Positions 52,606 to 60,433 of a stretch of 64,000 nt of DNA are shown here, in pieces. The stretch is from Bacillus sp. Xin1 (GTDB lineage: Bacteria > Bacillota > Bacilli > Bacillales > Bacillaceae_G). The notes under the pieces were generated by a model. It was not told the origin of the DNA, did no database searches, and was given only the letters and a program-made list of their open reading frames with translations. A program made the translations under genes and the position numbers. Where the stretch lies: contig NZ_JABUAE010000014.1 in assembly GCF_013314535.1 (NCBI RefSeq), forward strand, positions 1 through 64,000, written 5' to 3'. Each line of letters starts with the position of its first letter. Position 1 is the stretch's first letter.

Positions 52606-53145
52606 CTAAAACTTTAATAAAGAGTACACCTTTAAGTCTTTATGTTCCCCTTTAACATACATTACTTTTCTACTTATACCTTCAAAAGACATACCTAACT
52701 TTTCCATAACACGCTCTGAACCCTCATTTTCTAAGAAGCATCTCGCCTGAATACGAACTAAGTTCATACTTTCGAACCCAAAAGAGATGATTGCCTTTGC
52801 TGCTTCGGTCATTAACCCTTTGCTCCAATATTCTTTAGATAGAACATATCCAATTTCAGCACTATTGTGTTTTGGCTGCCACCAAACAAAGTGAACTGTT
52901 CCAATAAATTTACCATTTTCTTTTAGCTCAATCCCCCATGGAGCATCATATTGAGGTACAAATGAATCTATAAATTCATTTGTATCTGATAATGAAGAAT
53001 GAGTATCCCACGTTACATATCTCGTTACTTCTTCATTCGAGGCATATAAATACATATCTTCTGCATCATCTAATGTGATTTTTCTAAGGACGAGACGTTC
53101 CGTTTCTATTTTAGGTACATCACCAAATTTTTCTATAATATTCAT
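52606..53145 (-). CDS. GNAT-family acetyltransferase (RimJ/RimL type)
   Basis: A 179-residue N-acetyltransferase. It opens with the RimL-like IETERLVLRKITLDDAEDMY; the acetyl-CoA binding region is IGYVLSKEYWSKGLMTEA (about 96-113) and the family-typical NEGSERVMEKLGMSFEG lies near residue 145. The substrate may be a ribosomal protein, amino acid or drug. AT content is host-like, unlike the exporter cassette, so it may have a different origin although it lies within the same boundary repeats. Confidence 0.88.
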   Translation of the reverse strand: MNIIEKFGDVPKIETERLVLRKITLDDAEDMYLYASNEEVTRYVTWDTHSSLSDTNEFIDSFVPQYDAPWGIELKENGKFIGTVHFVWWQPKHNSAEIGYVLSKEYWSKGLMTEAAKAIISFGFESMNLVRIQARCFLENEGSERVMEKLGMSFEGISRKVMYVKGEHKDLKVYSLLKF

Positions 53146-53320
53146 GAATTCACCACTTTACAAAATATTATTGACTGATAATAATTCTATCATTTATTAA
53201 ATTAACCTGCCACGATACTTTAAGTGCATTTCTTCACAATGTTTTCCTGATTTTAGCATGACACAATGACTGTGTTGGTCTATAATCGAGCCCTTTTCTG
53301 GAATATGGGGTAAGGAAGGA

Positions 53321-53452
53321 CTATTTGTTCCCTTCGGATAGCTTTCTATATAATGAAGCTCTAGACACATTTGTAATTTCACAAATTTGATTTACGGTCA
53401 TATTTCCTTCTTTTATTTAAAATAGAAACATACATTCCTGTTTAGTGTAACC
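53321..53452 (-). pseudogene. Remnant of a serine recombinase (resolvase/invertase) C-terminus
   Basis: Reverse-strand translation gives GYTKQECMFLF, stop, IKEGN and then MTVNQICEITNVSRASLYRK and a short LSEGNK tail before the final stop. The last part is the helix-turn-helix of resolvase/invertase-type serine recombinases. The catalytic domain (about 140 residues) is missing and an internal stop is present, so it is inactive. A 61-codon frame at 53197-53382 overlaps it in another phase and is not supported. The rest of the 53146-53637 gap is noncoding. Confidence 0.7.
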
Positions 53453-53540
53453 ACACTAATGTTGTTGTTGTATATAAGGCCATAAAGGGGTCAGCATAAT
53501 AAAAAAGTACATCACTCTTATTGAGCAATGTACTAATACA

Positions 53541-53632
53541 TATATAATGTGCAACATTATATACATCCTCTTATTCTTATAAGGAAAGATAGATATTGTC
53601 ACTTATTTATTTTACAGAGTAGGTCAGGCTCT
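53541..53632. repeat. Right boundary repeat of acquired island
   Basis: It contains the exact second copy of the 23-bp palindrome (53541-53563) and GGTCAGGCTCT (53622-53632), inverted relative to the left end. It lies six bases from the aldehyde dehydrogenase stop codon. Confidence 0.65.
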
Positions 53633-53637
53633 TTCAT

Positions 53638-55122
53638 TTAGTTCAGATTCACCCAAACGCTCTTCACTTCTGTATAGTTATTTAATGCATAAGATCCCAT
53701 TTCGCGGCCAAGACCGGATTGTTTAAATCCACCAAATGGAGAAGCGGCATCAAATACGTTATAACAGTTTATCCACACTGTACCAGCACGGACTTTGCTT
53801 GCAATGTAATGTGCATTTTTAACATTTTCTGTCCATACACCAGCAGCTAAACCAAATGATGATTTATTTGCACGTTCAATTACTTCATCAATATCATTAA
53901 ACGGCAATGCGGAGATGACAGGTCCGAAAATTTCTTCTTTGGCAATTGTCATTTCGTCATTTACGTCGGCGAAGACGGTTGGAGAAACGAAATAGCCTTG
54001 TTCAAATGGATTATTTCCACCACAAAGGACTTCTGCACCTTCTTCAATACCTTTTTCAATGTATCCTAAAACGCGTTTTTGTTGCACTTCAGAAACAAGG
54101 GGGCCAATTGTAGTTTGTGGATCTAGACCTGCGCCTTGTGTTAATTTTTTCGAATATAGCACAAGATCAGCCATGACATTGTCATACATTTTCTTTGGAA
54201 TAAATAAACGGGATCCTGCACAGCACACTTGCCCTTGGTTAAACATAACACCAGAAAGTGCAGCTGGGATTGCACGAGATAAATCAGCATCTGGCAAAAT
54301 AATATTTGGTGATTTACCACCAAGTTCTAATGTAACTCGTTTCAGTGTTTCAGAGGCTTGTCTCATAATTTGTTTACCGACAGGAGTTGAACCGGTAAAT
54401 GCAATTTTATCAACGAGAGGGTGATTGACAAGAGCTTGTCCAGCTGTTTCACCAAATCCTGGTACGATGTTGACAACACCTTTCGGGAATCCAGCTTCTT
54501 CAAATAATTCAGCTAAATATAATGCGGAAAGTGGGGTTTGTTCTGCAGGTTTTAAAACAATTGTACAGCCAGTTGCAAGTGCTGCCCCCATTTTCCACAT
54601 CGCCATAAGGAGCGGGAAGTTCCATGGAATAATTTGTCCAACAACACCAACTGCTTCGTGACGTGTATAGTTAAAATATTCACCGGAGACTGGAATTGTT
54701 TGACCGACAATTTTTGTAGCCCAGCCAGCATAATAACGCATATGTTCAATTGCAAGCGGAATATCTGCAGCTGACGTTTCACGGATTGGTTTTCCGTTGT
54801 CTAATGTTTCCAGCTGTGCTAATTCTTCTTTATGCTCTTCTATTAAATCAGCAAGCTTGTACATAAGGCGGCTCCGCTCAGCAGCGCTCATACGTGACCA
54901 AGGACCTTCATCAAATGCAACTCTAGCAGCTACTACAGCTTTATGAATATCTTCGCGGCCAGCTTCCGAAACAATTGCAAGTGTTTCGCCAGTTGCTGGG
55001 TTAGGAGTTTTAAACGTCTTTCCGGAAGCGCTTTCAACAAACGCTCCATTCACATATAATTTTTTTGTTCCTTGAAGAAATTTTTCAACTTTTTCATGAA
55101 GATTTACAGCTAGTTGACTCAT
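53638..55122 (-). CDS. NAD(P)-dependent aldehyde dehydrogenase
   Basis: A 494-residue enzyme that oxidises an aldehyde to the acid. Motifs: VGQIIPWNFPLLMA, the ELGGKSPNI block with the general base Glu, and the catalytic Cys in NQGQVCCAGSR (C300, next to C301), plus FGGFKQSGLGREMG near the C-terminus. The sequence is of the DhaS/betaine-aldehyde type; the natural substrate cannot be told. ATG lies behind AAGGGGG. It is monocistronic; its stop abuts the island boundary. Confidence 0.95.
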   Translation of the reverse strand: MSQLAVNLHEKVEKFLQGTKKLYVNGAFVESASGKTFKTPNPATGETLAIVSEAGREDIHKAVVAARVAFDEGPWSRMSAAERSRLMYKLADLIEEHKEELAQLETLDNGKPIRETSAADIPLAIEHMRYYAGWATKIVGQTIPVSGEYFNYTRHEAVGVVGQIIPWNFPLLMAMWKMGAALATGCTIVLKPAEQTPLSALYLAELFEEAGFPKGVVNIVPGFGETAGQALVNHPLVDKIAFTGSTPVGKQIMRQASETLKRVTLELGGKSPNIILPDADLSRAIPAALSGVMFNQGQVCCAGSRLFIPKKMYDNVMADLVLYSKKLTQGAGLDPQTTIGPLVSEVQQKRVLGYIEKGIEEGAEVLCGGNNPFEQGYFVSPTVFADVNDEMTIAKEEIFGPVISALPFNDIDEVIERANKSSFGLAAGVWTENVKNAHYIASKVRAGTVWINCYNVFDAASPFGGFKQSGLGREMGSYALNNYTEVKSVWVNLN

Positions 55123-55319
55123 TGTATAACCCCCTTGAAAATATAGTGTAAACGCAGTACGAGACGGCGTTTATTCCTGTAACAAGGTTGTAAAAACTAG
55201 GTGAAAGAACTCTAATTTTAATCATAAATAACAAAGACTGAAAATTCAAATTTCATTTACGTTACAATTGTAAAAATTATGTAATATGAAGCTAAATTCT
55301 ATATCTTTAAAAAAAATCC

Positions 55320-55353
55320 TTCTAGTTTTTCTTTTCTAGTAGGAAAAACTAAA
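55320..55353 (+). promoter_or_regulatory. Inverted repeat upstream of yhdT-panF
   Basis: CTAGTTTTTC and GAAAAACTA are separated by about ten bases, about 45 bases before the YhdT-family start. It could be an operator or part of the leader; no assignment is possible. Confidence 0.3.
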
Positions 55354-55394
55354 AGAACAATGTTACAATTATACATCGTGAGAGGAGGGAGAAA

Positions 55395-55673
55395 ATGAAA
55401 GATTATCATGATGATCCACGCTTTCGAATTGCCCATAGAGAGGCGTTAATTGGTCTTGGACTTGCTTTTATCAATTTTATCATATGGTATGGGTTTGCTT
55501 ATGGGCTTGGTAGTAAAGATCCAAGTGAATATACATATGTATTAGGTTTTCCAGCGTGGTTTTTTTATAGTTGTATAGTCGGTTTTGTTGTAGTTGTTAT
55601 ACTTCTTATTTTAATCGTGCGTTTTGCATTTCAAGATATTTCGCTCGATGAGGAAGAAAAAAGTGAGGAATGA
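55395..55673 (+). CDS. yhdT: YhdT family (DUF997) membrane protein
   Basis: A 92-residue protein with two membrane spans (about 18-36 and 53-77). It matches the small YhdT family, almost always encoded directly before the sodium/pantothenate symporter, as here (three bases between). It contains RIAHREALIGLGLAFINFIIWYG, LGFPAWFFYSCIVG, typical of the family. It is probably an accessory or stability subunit of PanF. RBS GAGGAGGG precedes the ATG. Confidence 0.88.
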   Translation: MKDYHDDPRFRIAHREALIGLGLAFINFIIWYGFAYGLGSKDPSEYTYVLGFPAWFFYSCIVGFVVVVILLILIVRFAFQDISLDEEEKSEE

Positions 55674-55676
55674 TAA

Positions 55677-57116
55677 ATGAATTGGTACGTAATAATTCCA
55701 ATGATAATTTCTTTTATCGTTGTATTTTTAATTGGTGTATATGCATCAAGGCGTGTGCAAGCAACGGCTCATAATAAATTTTTACAAGAATACTTTCTTG
55801 GTGGACGTGAACTTGGCGGTCTATTATTAGCTATGACAATGATTGCTACGTACGGTAGTGCGAGTAGTTTTATCGGTGGACCTGGAATTGCATATAATAT
55901 GGGGCTTGGATGGGTATTATTGTCGGCAATCCAGGTTGTAACGGGTTACATCGTCTTGACGGTAATTGGTAAAAAGTTTGCAATCATTGCAAGAAAGATG
56001 GAAGCAATTACGCTTATTGATTACTTAAAAGGAAGATACAATCATAAAGCGGTGGTCATTCTTTCGGCATTATGTATTATTATCTTTTTATTTTCAGCAA
56101 CAGTTGCTCAGTGGGTTGGAGGCGGAAGGTTAATTGAATCGTTAACAGGCCTTTCGTATACAACGTCTTTATTTCTTTTTACCTTTTCTGTACTTGTATA
56201 CGTTATAATTGGTGGATTCCGTGCAGTTGCTTTATCCGACACACTGCTTGGCATTATTATGCTAGCAGGTACGACAATTATTTTAATTGCAACGGTGATT
56301 GCTGGTGGCGGAATTGAAAAGATCATGCAAGAACTCGTTCAAATCAATCCCAATTTAATTACACCGTTTGGAGCGGATGGTAGTTTAACGAAAACGTATG
56401 TGACATCATTTTGGATTTTAATTGGGATTGGCGTTGTTGGATTACCGCAAATTAGCGTGCGGGCGATGTCTTATAAAAATTCAAAAGCAATGCATCAAGC
56501 GCTCATTATTGGAACGATTGTTGTCGGCACCATTATGATCGGGATGCATCTAACAGGTGTATTTGCCCGTGTAGTACTTCCGGGTGTAACTGTGCCGGAC
56601 AAAGTAATGCCGCTTCTAGCAATGGAAGTATTACCGCCTTGGCTTGCGGGAATATTTTTGGCGGCCCCAATGGCGGCAATTATGTCAACGGTAAACTCAC
56701 TGTTATTACTGGTGAGTTCATCTATTATTAAAGATATATATGTGAATTACATAAATGAACACGCAGCAGATACAACAATAAAAAAAGGAAGCTTATGGAT
56801 TACGGGTATCGTTGGTTTACTTGTATATGCTGCAGCTGTTAAACCGCCAGATTTTTTAATATGGTTAAATTTATTTTCCTTTGGTGGTTTAGAGGCCGCT
56901 TTTATTTGGCCGATTGTTTTAGGGTTATATTGGAAAAAGGGGAATGCATACGGGGCGCTTGCGTCTATTCTTTTTGGTGTTGGTTCTTATATAATCGTTC
57001 ACCTTTGTTTTCCAAATCCGTTTGGTATACATACAGTCGTGCTGCCGATTGTTTTTGCTTGTATTGCGTATGTAACAGGCAGTATGTTAACGTCAAAAAA
57101 CAATGTGAAAATATAA
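55677..57116 (+). CDS. panF: Sodium/pantothenate symporter
   Basis: A 479-residue sodium:solute symporter (SSS family) with about 13 membrane spans. Conserved stretches: EYFLGGRELGGLLLAMTM, TYGSASSFIGGPGIAYNMG and the sodium-site region LAAPMAAIMSTVNSLLLLVSS. The YhdT partner upstream supports a pantothenate transporter, supplying the coenzyme A precursor. ATG lies one codon after the yhdT stop, so the genes are coupled. Confidence 0.92.
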   Translation: MNWYVIIPMIISFIVVFLIGVYASRRVQATAHNKFLQEYFLGGRELGGLLLAMTMIATYGSASSFIGGPGIAYNMGLGWVLLSAIQVVTGYIVLTVIGKKFAIIARKMEAITLIDYLKGRYNHKAVVILSALCIIIFLFSATVAQWVGGGRLIESLTGLSYTTSLFLFTFSVLVYVIIGGFRAVALSDTLLGIIMLAGTTIILIATVIAGGGIEKIMQELVQINPNLITPFGADGSLTKTYVTSFWILIGIGVVGLPQISVRAMSYKNSKAMHQALIIGTIVVGTIMIGMHLTGVFARVVLPGVTVPDKVMPLLAMEVLPPWLAGIFLAAPMAAIMSTVNSLLLLVSSSIIKDIYVNYINEHAADTTIKKGSLWITGIVGLLVYAAAVKPPDFLIWLNLFSFGGLEAAFIWPIVLGLYWKKGNAYGALASILFGVGSYIIVHLCFPNPFGIHTVVLPIVFACIAYVTGSMLTSKNNVKI

Positions 57117-57146
57117 ATGTATGTCAATTGGTGATGTTTAATAGAA

Positions 57147-57235
57147 TGTATGGAATGGAGGAGGTTATCCTTCAATTCCATACATTTGACATAAAAAATA
57201 GAGCTCCTATAAATGGAATAGGAGCTCTATTTTTT
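57147..57235 (+). terminator. Two tandem hairpins after panF
   Basis: The first hairpin has TGTATGGAAT with ATTCCATACA (57147-57184). The second has AATAGAGCTCCTAT with ATAGGAGCTCTATT followed by a T-run (57196-57235), a strong terminator that runs into the bcr1-like repeat. Confidence 0.85.
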
Positions 57236-57389
57236 ATCCCGCATTAACGGGCAGTAATACTCCCACCTCAAAATTCAGCGGAAGCAAAGAAGGTAGGTGG
57301 GAGATAAACTGCCCGTAAAAGCCCGATTCGTTCAACTAATAATCAGTGGGGGATGAAGAAAACCTCTACTGATTAAAGTTTCACTTTAT
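57233..57389 (+). repeat. bcr1-like intergenic repeat, full length (157 bp)
   Basis: It is flanked by TTTAT at both ends (57233 and 57385), and the interior is almost identical to 411-566. The left TTTAT coincides with the T-run of the panF terminator, consistent with T-rich target choice. Confidence 0.88.
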
Positions 57390-57402
57390 GTGTAGAACTT
57401 AT

Positions 57403-57918
57403 CTATGATGCGAATTTATGTGTAGGATAAGTTGGAGTATTATTTCTGTTCTTACTGAAAAGTTTTTGAAAAACAAATCCGTCCAAACCGATGCGCCCTG
57501 CGTTATGCCCTGCTACTAAAATAAGGATAGACAGTAATATCATATTTGGGTTTGTAGCTATAGTTCCACTTAAAAGAAAAGCAGTATTCATAATAATTCC
57601 GAAAAATGCAGCAGTTTTTGTTAATCCTCCTAAAAGAAGCCCTAACCCGACTAAAACTTCTCCCCATTGCACAAAAAAACTAAATAAATCAGCATGTGGA
57701 AGAGCGACATGTTGTAGAAAATCAGCCCACCAACCTTGTACAGCTGGATGATCTCCACCCGCCTTTGCGATTGCTCCTTTTAAAAAGCCGCTTGCATCAA
57801 ATTGTTGACCGAAAATTTTCTCTAATCCAGCAGCTAGCCAAGCATACCCTAAATATAAGCGAAGAGGCAAAAGGATAAATAATGCTTTCGTGTTACTACG
57901 TAAAAAATGAATAAACAT
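57403..57918 (-). CDS. DoxX-family membrane protein
   Basis: A 171-residue protein with four membrane spans and the DoxX pattern: LLPLRLYLGYAWLAAGLEKI at the N-terminus and FVQWGEVLVGLGLLLGGLTK near the middle. Relatives are linked to thiosulfate:quinone oxidation or oxidative stress; the role here is not known. The start is ATG 57918 behind GGGAGG; a longer upstream frame is not supported. The stop lies 13 bases from the bcr1-like repeat, and no clear own terminator is seen. Confidence 0.88.
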   Translation of the reverse strand: MFIHFLRSNTKALFILLPLRLYLGYAWLAAGLEKIFGQQFDASGFLKGAIAKAGGDHPAVQGWWADFLQHVALPHADLFSFFVQWGEVLVGLGLLLGGLTKTAAFFGIIMNTAFLLSGTIATNPNMILLSILILVAGHNAGRIGLDGFVFQKLFSKNRNNTPTYPTHKFAS

Positions 57919-58134
57919 AATAAATTCCTCCCATACATAATAAAATGTATTTACAAGTTTATTATGTATTTTTGTGAATCGAATCACAATGAACGAAATT
58001 TGAACAAATAGTTTGATTTGGTTGTTTTTTTTGTATGATTCATTATTTGTTCAAAAATCAGTGCGCAAATTTCGTATTTCATGTGTATGGTATAAACGAT
58101 AAAGAATGTGCTTTTGGTAATAAGGAGTGAAGGG

Positions 58135-59079
58135 ATGGAAAGTATCATGAAAAAGGTGCTTTTTTTAGGGGATCCTGGTATTGATGATTCTTTAGCAATC
58201 ATGTATGGGCTGTTACATCCAGAAATTGAAATTGTTGGGGTTGTAACTGGGTATGGAAATGTAACACAAGAGCAAGCAACAAGTAATGCTGCGTATTTAA
58301 TGCAACTAGCAGGTAGAGAAGATATACCGATTATAAATGGAGCGAAAATGCCGTTGTCGGGTGAATTTACAACATATTATCCTGAAATTCATGGAGCGGA
58401 AGGGTTGGGGCCAATTCGCCCTCCAAAAACTATTCAACCAAATATTAAATCGTTTTGCACAATATTTGACATTATTAAACGCTATAAAAAAGAAATTATT
58501 ATTGTTGATGCAGGGAGGGCAACAAGTTTAGCAACTGCATTTATATTAGGAAAAGATGTAATGCAGGATGTAAAAGAATATTACATCATGGGTGGTGCCT
58601 TCCTTATTCCAGGGAATGTAACACCTGTAGCGGAGGCAAATTTTCATGGGGATGCACTTGCTGCAAATTTAGTCATGCAGTATGCAAAAAACGTAACATT
58701 AATCCCTCTTAATGTTACAAGTGAATCAATCATTACACCTGAAACTGTACAATATATAAAAAAACATTCACAAACTGCATTTAACAAATTAATTGAACCT
58801 ATATTTCAATATTATTATAAAGCATATAAGAAAATAAATCCGAAAATTACCGGAAGCCCCATTCATGATGTGCTTACGATGATGGCAGTTGTAAATCCTT
58901 CTATGATTGAATATGTATATCGGAAAGTAGATGTTGATTTAGAAGGTAGTGCAAAAGGTGAAAGTATTGCTGATTTTAGGCCACAACCTGATGCAAAAGC
59001 TCTTAAAGATTGGGTGAGGATTGGATGGAAATTAAATTATAAGAAATTTGTTGAAAACTTTGTTCGAATTATGACATAG
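58135..59079 (+). CDS. Inosine/uridine-preferring nucleoside hydrolase family protein
   Basis: A 314-residue nucleoside hydrolase that splits the N-glycosidic bond of ribonucleosides using a bound calcium ion. Visible family residues: DPGIDD near the N-terminus, GYGN, and HDVLTMM carrying the catalytic His and calcium-ligand Asp. The usual DxDPGxDD motif has Leu where the first Asp normally stands (LGDPGIDD), so calcium coordination may differ. The start is ATG 58135 behind AAGGAG; 58147 (MKKVLFLG) is also possible. Confidence 0.88.
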   Translation: MESIMKKVLFLGDPGIDDSLAIMYGLLHPEIEIVGVVTGYGNVTQEQATSNAAYLMQLAGREDIPIINGAKMPLSGEFTTYYPEIHGAEGLGPIRPPKTIQPNIKSFCTIFDIIKRYKKEIIIVDAGRATSLATAFILGKDVMQDVKEYYIMGGAFLIPGNVTPVAEANFHGDALAANLVMQYAKNVTLIPLNVTSESIITPETVQYIKKHSQTAFNKLIEPIFQYYYKAYKKINPKITGSPIHDVLTMMAVVNPSMIEYVYRKVDVDLEGSAKGESIADFRPQPDAKALKDWVRIGWKLNYKKFVENFVRIMT

Positions 59080-59103
59080 ACATAATAATAGATGACAAGT
59101 TAA

Positions 59104-59145
59104 AATAATAGAGACGATTATTTAGAAAATCGTCTCTATTATTTT
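59104..59145 (+). terminator. Terminator after nucleoside hydrolase gene
   Basis: A 16-bp stem, AATAATAGAGACGATT with AATCGTCTCTATTATT, around ATTTAGAA. Confidence 0.88.
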
Positions 59146-59198
59146 GTGTATAACGATATATAACAGATGAAAGATATAAATTAGGAGAGGGAATTCAC

Positions 59199-60308
59199 TT
59201 GAGAAAAGTTATAATATGTGCGGGAATCATTGGTGTATTCATTTTACTTATATCCGGTAACTTTTTAGCGAAAAAAGTTTGGAGCTCTAATAATGATGAT
59301 GCTCAGTTTATTGCCTCATTTGTTGAAGAACATAAAGATGAAAAAAATAGTGCCTTACTTATAAAGCGAAATGATAAAGTTGTTTATTCTGTAAATTCAA
59401 ATGTTATGTTGCCAGTTGCGAGCACGATGAAGTTAATTGTCGCATTTGAATTTACGAAACAAGTTGTAGATGGGAGAATTGACCCGAATAGTTATGTTTC
59501 AATTGATGATGTAAATCGCTATTATGTTCCAAATACAGATGGTAGTGCACAGGATCGTTGGCAAAAGTATTTAATAAAAACTGATAAAATAGATGGAAAT
59601 GCAGTACCATTAGAAGAAGTTGCGAAAGGAATGGTGAAGTTTAGTTCAAATGCAAATACAGAATATTTAATGGAACGACTCGGGCTAGAGCATATTAATC
59701 AAAATTTACAAAACCTATCACTTCCTTCACATCAACCGTTATTTCCTATCGTTTCTTCTCTATATATTCCGGGATATTTGCATAAGGAATTGCATGTTCC
59801 AAAATCTAAATTAGAGAAAAAGTTAAAAGAAATGTCTCAAGAAGAATATCGTCGGTATGCGATGTTAATACATGAACGGTTAAAAGAGAAAGGGCCGTTA
59901 TTACAAAAAGAAATCCCGCTGTATTTAGAAGAAAAATATGAAAAAATATGGTCAGATAAGTTTCCAGCTGCATCTGCGAATGATTATATGGTGCTTCTAG
60001 AAAAAGCGAACCACAAAAAAGGTTTTACAAAGGCTGAAGAAAAAGAATGGGCAAACCTCGTTGAAACGGACATGAAAGCAAAGAAGTATCGTAAGTCATT
60101 TAGACATGCTGGGCAAAAAAATGGATATACGCCGTGGACGTTAGCAAAAGCTGTTTATGCTACTGATAAACTTGGGAATTGTACAGAAATTGTGTTTTTA
60201 GCAAACGAATTAGATGAAGATGATAGTACAGAGCTTCGTAAGCACTTGCGTAATTTACATTTCCAGGTACTAAAAAGTGAAAAATATGATGCAACTGTTA
60301 TTAAATAA
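59199..60308 (+). CDS. Exported serine hydrolase (beta-lactamase fold, class A-like)
   Basis: A 369-residue protein with an N-terminal membrane anchor or signal (about 4-26) and a beta-lactamase-like domain. The active-site SxxK is S75-T-M-K78 in PVASTMKLI, and SSNAN (about 149-153) is the SDN-like motif. A clear KTG motif is not seen at the expected place; GHAGQKNGYTPW may replace it. The protein is longer than standard beta-lactamases (about 260 mature) and contains a charged insertion around 200-270. It may be a peptidase or penicillin-binding-like enzyme; resistance is not implied. The start is TTG 59199 behind AGGAGAGGG. Confidence 0.8.
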   Translation: MRKVIICAGIIGVFILLISGNFLAKKVWSSNNDDAQFIASFVEEHKDEKNSALLIKRNDKVVYSVNSNVMLPVASTMKLIVAFEFTKQVVDGRIDPNSYVSIDDVNRYYVPNTDGSAQDRWQKYLIKTDKIDGNAVPLEEVAKGMVKFSSNANTEYLMERLGLEHINQNLQNLSLPSHQPLFPIVSSLYIPGYLHKELHVPKSKLEKKLKEMSQEEYRRYAMLIHERLKEKGPLLQKEIPLYLEEKYEKIWSDKFPAASANDYMVLLEKANHKKGFTKAEEKEWANLVETDMKAKKYRKSFRHAGQKNGYTPWTLAKAVYATDKLGNCTEIVFLANELDEDDSTELRKHLRNLHFQVLKSEKYDATVIK

Positions 60309-60337
60309 ACCCGATGCGCGTGGCAGCGGGTTTATTT
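60306..60337 (+). terminator. Terminator after serine hydrolase gene
   Basis: AAACCCG pairs with CGGGTTT across a 13-base loop, then ATTTTTG. Confidence 0.7.
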
Positions 60338-60433
60338 TTGTTTCGTCAATGAAAGTTTCACTTCATACAAGCACCTTTTCAGCAGCTCTGGGTATGATGG
60401 TTAGTAAATAACTGGGCGAAAGGGGAAAAGGTG

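Noticed and set aside
53197-53382. A 61-codon minus-strand frame in the island
   Set aside because: Its first half overlaps the recombinase remnant in another phase, and it has no RBS or recognisable motif.
59199-60308. Calling the serine hydrolase a true beta-lactamase
   Set aside because: SxxK and an SDN-like motif are present, but no convincing KTG or omega-loop Glu, and the length is atypical.
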